From an uncultured Prevotellaceae bacterium (GTDB lineage Bacteria > Bacteroidota > Bacteroidia > Bacteroidales > Bacteroidaceae): 6,537 nt of DNA. Position 1 is the first letter of the stretch. Each line of letters opens with the position of its first letter. Location of the stretch: assembly GCA_946405695.1 (NCBI GenBank), contig CAMJIA010000078.1, forward strand, positions 1 to 6,537. The letters are read 5' to 3'. Below the pieces are notes generated by a model. That model was given only the letters and a program-made list of their open reading frames with translations. It had not been told where the DNA came from and did no database searches. Position numbers and translations under genes: made by a program. Shown in pieces: positions 1 through 5,920 of this stretch.

Positions 1-712
1 GACTCTGCAGGTTGATTTCGCGGTTGACGATACGCATGCAACTGAACAGACGCTCTTTGATGCTGTCCATCGTCAGTAGCGCCATCTTCTCCTTCACGCT
101 AAACGGCATGTTCGAGCAGATGAAGTTCAGTGCCATCATGTTGTTACCAACATTCTTGATGGCAAACGATGCCTCCTCAGGTATGTCGTCACTCATGTGA
201 ATATATTCGGCGGCCTGGTTGCGCAGGTCTTCTATGGCGGTCTTGAACTCCATGTCGTGCTTGTCAGGCTCCTCCTCAGGGGCCGCAGTCGCACGACCAA
301 TCATGTAAGGCTGGTATTTCAATAGTTCCATCAGGCGCATACGACCCAAACCTTGTACGATAGCGGTGATATTGCCATTAGGCAGGGTCAGTATCTTCAG
401 CACCTTGGCAAAGACGCCCATGTCGTAGAGGTCCGCACGGATGGGACTTTCTACCTCTGGGTCTCGTTGGCATACCACGCCAATCAAACCGTCTTTCTTC
501 TCGGCCTTGCGAATCAGCGACATGCTTGACTCACGACCTATGAGGATAGGTGATACTACTCCAGGGAACAATACCAAATTGCGCACGGCCAGAATAGGCA
601 GTGCGTCAGGCATTTCCATGTTTGTCAGGTCGCTGTAGTCGCCCTCTACATCGGCAATCATCGAGAACGACCTGTTCTTGTTATCCATGTACATTGTAAT
701 TTTATCTTCCAT
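1..712 (-). CDS. lon: ATP-dependent protease Lon, N-terminal part (cut by window edge)
   Basis: Lon is a cytoplasmic hexameric AAA+ serine protease that degrades misfolded and regulatory proteins. Reading the minus strand from ATG at 712 gives 237 uninterrupted codons to the left edge. Residues about 38-235 match the Lon substrate-binding N-terminal (LAN) domain: LPILAVRNLVLFPGVVSPI near residue 38, then IGRESSMSLIRKA, and later IVQGLGRMRLMELL. The AAA+ module and the Ser-Lys protease domain would lie outside the window, since the family is usually about 800 residues. A short acidic leader (residues 1-35) precedes the domain. The ATG lies only 9 nt after a promoter -7 element and has no Shine-Dalgarno, so Met7 (694) or Met9 (688) are possible alternative starts. 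The domain call is secure; the exact start is less so. Confidence 0.95.
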   Translation of the reverse strand, partial: MEDKITMYMDNKNRSFSMIADVEGDYSDLTNMEMPDALPILAVRNLVLFPGVVSPILIGRESSMSLIRKAEKKDGLIGVVCQRDPEVESPIRADLYDMGVFAKVLKILTLPNGNITAIVQGLGRMRLMELLKYQPYMIGRATAAPEEEPDKHDMEFKTAIEDLRNQAAEYIHMSDDIPEEASFAIKNVGNNMMALNFICSNMPFSVKEKMALLTMDSIKERLFSCMRIVNREINLQS

Positions 713-721
713 AATGAGGTG

Positions 722-753
722 CAAAGGTACAACATTTTCTTGAAATAACACGC
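722..753 (-). promoter_or_regulatory. lon promoter (Bacteroidota type)
   Basis: On the minus strand, TACCTTTG at 729-722 matches the Bacteroidota -7 consensus TAnnTTTG exactly. The -33 position, about 20 bp upstream (around 750-753), has only a weak match (GTG/GCG-rich rather than TTTG). If the -7 box has its usual position, transcription would start near 716-719, leaving a leader of only a few nucleotides before the lon ATG at 712. The box is clear; the transcription start is inferred. Confidence 0.65.
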
Positions 754-760
754 ACGCGAT

Positions 761-778
761 AAGATATTTTAATATCTT
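761..778. repeat. Perfect inverted repeat upstream of the lon promoter
   Basis: AAGATATT, a TT spacer, then AATATCTT form two perfect 8-bp arms. The repeat sits just upstream of the likely lon -33 region and downstream of the metalloprotease terminator. No T-run follows on the minus strand, so it is unlikely to be a terminator. Its place and symmetry suggest a dimeric regulator site, but it does not resemble CIRCE, and AT-rich palindromes can occur by chance. The function is inferred only. Confidence 0.5.
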
Positions 779-807
779 CCGAATGAAAATGTACGAAAGA
801 GGGTCAT

Positions 808-841
808 AAAAAAGAGTCCGCAGCATGATGACTACGGACTC
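808..841 (-). terminator. Rho-independent terminator of the metalloprotease gene
   Basis: In minus-strand RNA, GAGUCCGUAG pairs with CUGCGGACUC over 10 bp including one U-G wobble, around an 8-nt loop, and is followed at once by six U (808-813). It starts about 50 nt after the metalloprotease stop codon at 891-893. On the plus strand the wobble becomes a C-A mismatch and no T-run follows, so it works in one direction only. It should separate the metalloprotease transcript from lon. Confidence 0.88.
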
Positions 842-890
842 AATCTATATGAAATTAAAGCAGAATGTCAATTCATGACGACTACGTTCA

Positions 891-3671
891 TTACCTGATG
901 ACTAACGCGCGGTCGATGGCATCCTTCAGAGCAACGGCATGAGCTGTGCTGCCTGTGACCAGCTTCTTTTGTAGTTGCTTGAGCGTCTGCAGAACATAGG
1001 GTCGCTGGCTGTTATTCAAGTGGCTGATGAGCGTGTTGACGTATTGTGTCTGCAGCCTCTTGCGATAGATGCTGAGGTTGGCTTGCGTCGCGTCCTTCAT
1101 GATCAGACGGCTTAGGTCGGAAAGATATTCATCTGCCTTGTAAAGGTCGTTGAGATAATACAGACGGTCAATGAGACGCGCGATGTTGCGAGTAGCAACA
1201 GAACGAGTGAGATCATTGGGGTCGGCTTCCAGACGTTTGGCATAGGGCACGTTGCGCAACCATACGGGCTCGTTGAAGATATGACGCTCCACATACTGCA
1301 TGGCTTTCATCTGCTTTTCGCGAGGTTGAGGACGGTAAACGTCGCCCTGTTCGTCGATCGTCTTGAAGTTTTCTAACTGGCCACCGATATTGTTGATGAC
1401 ATGGCCATTATAGCGCTGGAACTGGTCCAGAATCTCGTCGTACATACTCCTAAGATTCTCGTTGTAGATGTCATCCTCGGAACGGGTCCATTCGGGCAAC
1501 TTCAGAATTTCACGCTTCAGATTCAGAATACCGTATTCACTGGCCTTGACAGCATCGTCGCCCAGGTCTTCAGTCTGTCGACGGGGATCGTCCTGCCAGG
1601 TCTCACCATCGCCCCACCAGAGTCGCGGATTGCCAGCCACACCCTCTTTAGTGAACAAGGACTGTAGGGCGCGATAGTCTGCATCTTCATCCTCGGCATC
1701 GAGCATAGGCGTATAGCCCCACTGGATTGCCCATATGTCATAATCATTGATGCGTGGGAATATTTCGTGCTGGGTCATGCCGTCTTCGGGCTGTGCCACG
1801 TAGTTGAAGCGGGCATAGTCCATAATGCTGGGCGTGTGACCGTGTTCCTCGACCCAAGCCTTGTCACGCAGTTTCTCGACAGGTACCGAACTGGAGGCAC
1901 CGAAGTTGTGGCGCAGACCGAGTGTGTGGCCTACCTCGTGCGAGGAAACGAAACGGATAAGCTGTCCCATCAGTTCCTCGTCGTAATGCATCTTACGGGC
2001 AGCCTCGTCAATGGAAGAGGCCTGTACCATGTACCAGTCGTGAACGAGCGACATTACATTGTGATACCAGCAGATGTGACTCTCCAGAATCTCGCCAGTG
2101 CGAGGATCGCTGACATGAGGTCCATAAGCATTGGCTATGGGTGAGGCCAGATATCGGATAACAGAGTAGCGTGCGTCTTCCATAGACATCAGACTGTCCT
2201 TGCCTTCAGGCCACTCAAGAGCGTAGATGGCATTTTTGAAGCCAGCCTTCTCGAAGGCCTTCTGCCAGTCGTTCACGCCGGCGATGAGGTATTTACGCCA
2301 TTGCTTGGGGGTGGCAGGGTCGATGTAGTAGACAATAGGCTTGACAGGTTCTACCAGCTCGCCGCGACGCATCTTTTCGACATCCTCGGGACGTGGCTCC
2401 AGGCGCCAGCGACTGATATAGCGCTTCGCCTTGACACGTTGCTGTCCGTCATTATAGCTATTGAAACCATGGGTGAAATAACCGACGCGCGGGTCGTAGA
2501 AACGGGGTTTCATCAGATTGGTGGGAAGCAACACAAACGAGAGGTTGATGCCGAACGTTACCCTGTCAGTACTCCGTGCTGAAGCGAGTCGTCCATTAGA
2601 ATTATAGGTCTTCACTAGGCGCACCTCGGTATTCAAGGGGAAGGACTTGATGTCCTCAACGTAAGACAATTCCCTGAACATGTTGGTAAGTTGAAATTGC
2701 GACTTCACCGAACGAGGTAGGGCGGTGTTGGGATTGTCCTCAGTGAGGAAACTGGTCACCTTAATCTTGTAGAGCTTGTTAGTATGAGACTCTATCTTGA
2801 ACGAGGCAATGATAGGATTCTCGTTGGAAACGGTGATGGCTTTGTTGATACTTTGTGTAGAGTCGCTCACATTGACAAAGAGTCGTACACGCAACAGCAA
2901 TTGGTTGTCAACACCCTTTTGGAAGTAAACGGTCTGCTGACTGATCATCTCGCCTCCAAACAGACCGCTACCAGAAGGCGTAGAGGTAAAGCGCGTGGTG
3001 TTGAGGAAGTCGCATCCAATGAGTGAATCGGGAATCTCGAAGAACCAGTCGTTCTCCTCTTTCAGCACATTGAACATGCCTTTACGGTATAGACTATATT
3101 TGGGGGCTGGCTTCTGGGCGAGGCTCATGGCCTCCTTTGGATCAAACTTCCCTGTCGGTTTGATTTGCCAGCGGTTGCCGTCATCGGCTGTCTTGTGGCT
3201 GTTGATGACAATCCGGTTAGAATCGTTGGTGTTGATATATAGCGACTGTCCCTCTTTGTTGGTTGTGGACAGCATATATTTATACTTTTCGTCTGCCTGA
3301 CTTTTGTCAAAGGTAAAGGCTGCGCCGATATGGTCTACGAATGTACCGTCAGCACTCAGGTATTTCTTGGCTGTTGGGCTATAGAGATAGTGCTTCCCGT
3401 TGAAGAAGATGAAGGCAAAAGTCTTGTCCTTCGCTGGGGCGTCAGGACGGAGTTGTAGGGTGGTGAGCCCTGTCCCTTGGGCATTCATCACAATAGTGCC
3501 CCGTTTACTTGTAAACGTGTACAACTTTTTGTTGCTGAATTCTTTAGACGTCTTGTCTTTTTTCTTCTTTACTTGTTCGGCTTTGGGCTTTGCCGAATCC
3601 TTTCTCATCTCGGCCCTTGTCGTCATGCTTATCATGGTGAGGGCCAGCATCAGGGTTAATACTTTGTTCAT
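891..3671 (-). CDS. Secreted zinc-dependent metalloprotease (Met-zincin / DUF5117-DUF5118 family)
   Basis: Predicted 926-residue exported zinc endopeptidase; substrate unknown. The chosen start, ATG 3671, begins a classic signal peptide (residues 1-20: MNKV, a Leu/Met-rich core, then TTRA). A longer in-frame reading from TTG 3701 would begin inside the promoter -7 box and is rejected. A Lys-rich linker leads to a region at about 50-172 with beta-trefoil-like features (HYLYSPTAKKYLS, NRWQIKP). Then come a DUF5118-like segment (about 190-235), a DUF5117-like beta-rich segment (about 236-430) and the metalloprotease domain (about 450-770). The zinc site HEVGHTLGLRHN is at 578-589 (ligands H578, H582, H588; catalytic E579), with a Met-turn SIMDY at 615-619. 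This is the metzincin arrangement HExxHxxGxxH plus Met-turn. A helical C-terminal extension follows. The gene has its own promoter and terminator, so it is probably monocistronic. Catalytic class is certain; domain limits are approximate, from family knowledge. Confidence 0.93.
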   Translation of the reverse strand: MNKVLTLMLALTMISMTTRAEMRKDSAKPKAEQVKKKKDKTSKEFSNKKLYTFTSKRGTIVMNAQGTGLTTLQLRPDAPAKDKTFAFIFFNGKHYLYSPTAKKYLSADGTFVDHIGAAFTFDKSQADEKYKYMLSTTNKEGQSLYINTNDSNRIVINSHKTADDGNRWQIKPTGKFDPKEAMSLAQKPAPKYSLYRKGMFNVLKEENDWFFEIPDSLIGCDFLNTTRFTSTPSGSGLFGGEMISQQTVYFQKGVDNQLLLRVRLFVNVSDSTQSINKAITVSNENPIIASFKIESHTNKLYKIKVTSFLTEDNPNTALPRSVKSQFQLTNMFRELSYVEDIKSFPLNTEVRLVKTYNSNGRLASARSTDRVTFGINLSFVLLPTNLMKPRFYDPRVGYFTHGFNSYNDGQQRVKAKRYISRWRLEPRPEDVEKMRRGELVEPVKPIVYYIDPATPKQWRKYLIAGVNDWQKAFEKAGFKNAIYALEWPEGKDSLMSMEDARYSVIRYLASPIANAYGPHVSDPRTGEILESHICWYHNVMSLVHDWYMVQASSIDEAARKMHYDEELMGQLIRFVSSHEVGHTLGLRHNFGASSSVPVEKLRDKAWVEEHGHTPSIMDYARFNYVAQPEDGMTQHEIFPRINDYDIWAIQWGYTPMLDAEDEDADYRALQSLFTKEGVAGNPRLWWGDGETWQDDPRRQTEDLGDDAVKASEYGILNLKREILKLPEWTRSEDDIYNENLRSMYDEILDQFQRYNGHVINNIGGQLENFKTIDEQGDVYRPQPREKQMKAMQYVERHIFNEPVWLRNVPYAKRLEADPNDLTRSVATRNIARLIDRLYYLNDLYKADEYLSDLSRLIMKDATQANLSIYRKRLQTQYVNTLISHLNNSQRPYVLQTLKQLQKKLVTGSTAHAVALKDAIDRALVIR

Positions 3672-3698
3672 TATCTTATTAATTAGTTTTTTCGACTG

Positions 3699-3730
3699 CA
3701 AAAGTACATAAAAGAAATGAACTGACCATG
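3699..3730 (-). promoter_or_regulatory. Metalloprotease promoter (Bacteroidota type)
   Basis: Minus-strand TACTTTTG at 3706-3699 fits TAnnTTTG exactly. About 20 bp upstream, near 3726-3729, the -33 element is weak (ATGG). Transcription would start near 3693-3696, giving a leader of about 23 nt to ATG 3671. The sequence just before that ATG is A/T-rich (AATAAGATA) with no Shine-Dalgarno, as is common in this phylum. This box shows that the in-frame TTG at 3701 is not a translation start. Confidence 0.7.
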
Positions 3731-3759
3731 CGATGAATCCTTTTCTTATTATAAAAAAA

Positions 3760-3790
3760 CATTAATGCACGCTATTCGGCGTCATTAATG
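3760..3790. repeat. Inverted repeat between divergent promoters
   Basis: Two copies of the self-palindromic CATTAATG (3760-3767 and 3783-3790) flank ACGC-TATTCG-GCGT (3769-3782). Together they make arms of 8 + 4 bp with one extra C at 3768 and a 6-nt centre. The copies start 23 bp apart, about two helical turns. The element lies immediately upstream of the trmN6 -33 box (3800) and about 30 bp upstream of the metalloprotease -33 region, where a shared operator would sit. No T-run follows on either strand. The structure is visible; a regulatory role is inference. Confidence 0.55.
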
Positions 3791-3799
3791 GGGAGAAAA

Positions 3800-3831
3800 T
3801 TTGTCGATATTGTTAAAAAGTAGTATCTTTG
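3800..3831 (+). promoter_or_regulatory. trmN6 promoter (Bacteroidota consensus)
   Basis: TTTG at 3800-3803, a 20-bp spacer, then TATCTTTG at 3824-3831 give a full match to the Bacteroidota housekeeping promoter (TTTG, 19-21 bp, TAnnTTTG). Transcription should start near 3835-3838, leaving a leader of roughly 15-18 nt before ATG 3853. It is the best-formed promoter in the window. Confidence 0.82.
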
Positions 3832-3852
3832 TGCTCTGTAAACGTAAAGGAT

Positions 3853-4518
3853 ATGTTTCAATTCAAGCAGTTTACCATAGAGCAGGAGTTGTGTGCCATG
3901 AAGGTGGGTACTGATGGTGTGCTACTGGGCGCGTGGGCCAAGGGAGGACCACGTATCTTGGATATTGGTACGGGGACGGGCATCATTGCCCTGATGATGG
4001 CGCAGCGCTACCCTGAGGCGCAAGTGACGGCCATAGATATTGACGAGGGAGCTGTCAGACAGGCAGAGCAGAACGTTTCGCAGTCGCCTTTCTTAGGGCG
4101 CATCAGTGTGCTGCAGCAGGCTGTGCAGGAACATCTGGGCGAGTATGAGTCGATAGTGAGCAATCCACCGTTCTTTATAGACTCGCTACAGGCTCCCGAC
4201 GAGCAGCGGAATATGGCCCGCCATACTGCCACGCTGAGCTACGCTGAACTGATGAAGGCGGCATACCGCTTGTTGGCTGATAATGGAGAGTTCTCTGTGG
4301 TAATTCCGTTTGACTACCGTCGCAGGATGGAGGACGAGGCTGTCTTTGTGGGCTTCTTTCCCAGCAGGGTATGCGGCGTAAAAACCACTGAAAGGAAGCC
4401 TGCCAAGCGTTATCTGCTGGCGTTTAGGAAACATCCCTGTCCCTGCGAAAAGTCAGAAATAACCATTGGTGATGAGACGTATAACAGGCTGACGGAAGCG
4501 TTCTACCTTAATGGGTGA
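3853..4518 (+). CDS. trmN6: tRNA1(Val) (adenine(37)-N6)-methyltransferase TrmN6
   Basis: SAM-dependent methyltransferase that makes N6-methyladenosine at position 37, next to the anticodon, of tRNA1(Val); known in E. coli as YfiC/TrmN6. The 221-residue protein begins MFQFKQF and soon reaches CAMKVGTDGVLLGAW, which matches the E. coli enzyme's N-terminus closely and fixes the start at ATG 3853. Motif I is LDIGTGTGIIAL (36-47), the SAM-ribose acidic region is AIDIDEGAV (60-68), and the N6-adenine motif is NPPF (104-107). A C-terminal segment KPAKRYLLAF (183-191) is also typical. Length is close to the family norm of about 240. AAAGG at 3846-3850 is a weak, very close ribosome site. An in-frame TTG at 3829 falls inside the promoter and is rejected. 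The last 11 bp overlap the convergent GH25 gene. Confidence 0.93.
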   Translation: MFQFKQFTIEQELCAMKVGTDGVLLGAWAKGGPRILDIGTGTGIIALMMAQRYPEAQVTAIDIDEGAVRQAEQNVSQSPFLGRISVLQQAVQEHLGEYESIVSNPPFFIDSLQAPDEQRNMARHTATLSYAELMKAAYRLLADNGEFSVVIPFDYRRRMEDEAVFVGFFPSRVCGVKTTERKPAKRYLLAFRKHPCPCEKSEITIGDETYNRLTEAFYLNG

Positions 4519-5920
4519 GAAAGCCAGTCTTGACGAACTCCGTGAACTGGTCTTGATAGCCGTTGAAGACATTGACGTCCACTTCGCCTGTGATGCCATC
4601 AACACGACCGTCGGGACATAGCTGCCAGTAGGCCAGCTTAACGTCGGGCTTATACTGGCTATAACGGGCTATCCAGACGTTGTATTTCTGTTTGATATCC
4701 GTGGCGTTTGCCATGTGTCTGTTGACGAACATCTGACTGACATAGAGGATGGGGCGCATGCCTGTGCGCTTCTCGACATATTCCATAAAGATGCGAATGC
4801 GCTTCATGAGCGCGTCAGAACCACCAATCTTCCTAATCTGAGCATCGGTGGGTTCTACGTCTAGCACGGGCGGGAAGTCGCCCTTGCGGAACAGCGTGTG
4901 GTTGACGAAATATTTGGCCTGCAACTCCGCTGACGACTTGAGCGAGAAGAAATGGTAGGCACCGACATGGATGCCCGCTTTCTTGGCCTTCATATAATCG
5001 GTCATGAAATAACGGTTGCGGATGGTGGTGCCTTCGGTGGACTTGATGTAAATAAAAGAGACGGGGAATGTGCGTCCTTGCGTGTCGTGACGCTTGCCTA
5101 GTGAGGCGATTCGAAGCTTCGAGAAATCAATGCCATAGCGCTTGCGTCCTTTCTCGTGCTGATGGCGCGAAATATCGATGCCGTAGATGCGTTCTGTCGT
5201 GTATTTTAACTTCTCTCCTAAGAACTTCCCAGCCTTCCATTCACCGATGCGCAACTGGTGGTTTGGTGAGGATTCGAAGGCGAAACCTTGTAACTGGTCG
5301 TCTTGCCAAAACCCCTCCTTGTGACAGCCGTCCCATTCGTCCATCGTACCTTGTCCGCAGGCCTGCAAGAAGGTGTTCATCTGTCCTTGGTAGATGCCTT
5401 GCTCGTCGACGCGGATAGCAGAGACTACGGTGTCAGCATCCCATTGGGCAGAAACGATGCGTCCCCGCCAGTCACGGGCAATACCCTTCCCGTTGAGCGA
5501 GCCGACCAAGAAGTGTCCCGCCTTCCAGTAGCCACCGCTGATCTTGACGGCGGGCATGGGACGGTCCTTGGCAGCGATGCGGACATATGACTCATAGGGT
5601 CTGTCCCCGTGAGTCGATTTGTTAATCTTTTTTGCTTTCTGTTTGAGCACTTCATGGTAGCGTGCCACAAGATGATAGCCCTCGTCAGAGACATTGTGTA
5701 CCTTGAAATAATAGCGCATCTCGTCCAATTCCGCCTGGATGCGTGCCTGCTGTGTAGAGTCGATGGTGGTGTTGGCAATGTAGCGTATTTCTACCTTGTC
5801 AGGAATGTGTGGCGGAGTAGTTGGGTAGCGGTTATGAAAAGGGTTGAGTGGATTGATAAGAGCCACCATTGCCATGATAAGGATATCAGCAATGGTAGCT
5901 ATAGAACGTATTCTTTTCAT
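4508..5920 (-). CDS. GH25 family lysozyme (muramidase) with N-terminal anchor and MORN-like repeats
   Basis: Predicted 470-residue exported muramidase cleaving the MurNAc-GlcNAc beta-1,4 bond of peptidoglycan. Residues about 8-22 form a hydrophobic signal anchor after MKRIR, with no lipobox Cys, so it is probably inner-membrane anchored or secreted. Residues about 128-238 hold degenerate MORN-like repeats (YQGQMN...CGQGT, KEGFW...LQGFAF, IGEWKAGKFLGE). The GH25 barrel spans about 245-460: YGIDIS (D249), FIYIKSTEG (289-297), GAYHFF (320-325), the catalytic pair in VLDVEP (D354, E356), WIARY (416-420), YWQ (431-433) and VDVNVFNG (D448). All expected active-site acids are present. ATG 5920 was chosen because it overlaps the nudC stop as ATGA and has GGAGG seven nt upstream; an ATG at 5938 would lie before that site. 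It is probably translated in coupling with nudC. Role may be wall remodelling or attack on other bacteria; the sequence does not decide. Confidence 0.92.
   Translation of the reverse strand: MKRIRSIATIADILIMAMVALINPLNPFHNRYPTTPPHIPDKVEIRYIANTTIDSTQQARIQAELDEMRYYFKVHNVSDEGYHLVARYHEVLKQKAKKINKSTHGDRPYESYVRIAAKDRPMPAVKISGGYWKAGHFLVGSLNGKGIARDWRGRIVSAQWDADTVVSAIRVDEQGIYQGQMNTFLQACGQGTMDEWDGCHKEGFWQDDQLQGFAFESSPNHQLRIGEWKAGKFLGEKLKYTTERIYGIDISRHQHEKGRKRYGIDFSKLRIASLGKRHDTQGRTFPVSFIYIKSTEGTTIRNRYFMTDYMKAKKAGIHVGAYHFFSLKSSAELQAKYFVNHTLFRKGDFPPVLDVEPTDAQIRKIGGSDALMKRIRIFMEYVEKRTGMRPILYVSQMFVNRHMANATDIKQKYNVWIARYSQYKPDVKLAYWQLCPDGRVDGITGEVDVNVFNGYQDQFTEFVKTGFLTH

Noticed and set aside
827..904. Three copies of a GATGACTA-like word (827-834, 877-884 with one change, 897-904)
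   Set aside because: One copy lies in the terminator loop and stem, one in a plain spacer and one in the end of the coding region; unequal spacing and short length suggest chance.
1767..2144. 125-codon plus-strand open frame inside the metalloprotease gene
   Set aside because: It is antisense to the zinc-site region, with no recognisable motif, promoter or ribosome site; other long antisense frames in this gene and in the GH25 gene were dropped for the same reason.
3672..3701. Ten-residue N-terminal extension of the metalloprotease from TTG 3701
   Set aside because: The TTG is part of the -7 promoter box, and ATG 3671 begins directly at a well-formed signal peptide.
3741..3759. T-rich then A7 stretch as a bidirectional terminator between divergent genes
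   Set aside because: No GC-rich stem is associated with it and no gene ends there; an AT-rich upstream promoter region is a simpler reading.
3829..3852. Eight-residue N-terminal extension of TrmN6 from TTG 3829
   Set aside because: It begins inside the promoter, and family similarity starts at the FQFKQF segment after ATG 3853.
4525..4551. CCAGT...ACTGG inverted repeat near the trmN6/GH25 overlap as a terminator
   Set aside because: The stem is only 5 bp with a long loop and no T-run on either strand, and it lies in GH25 coding sequence.
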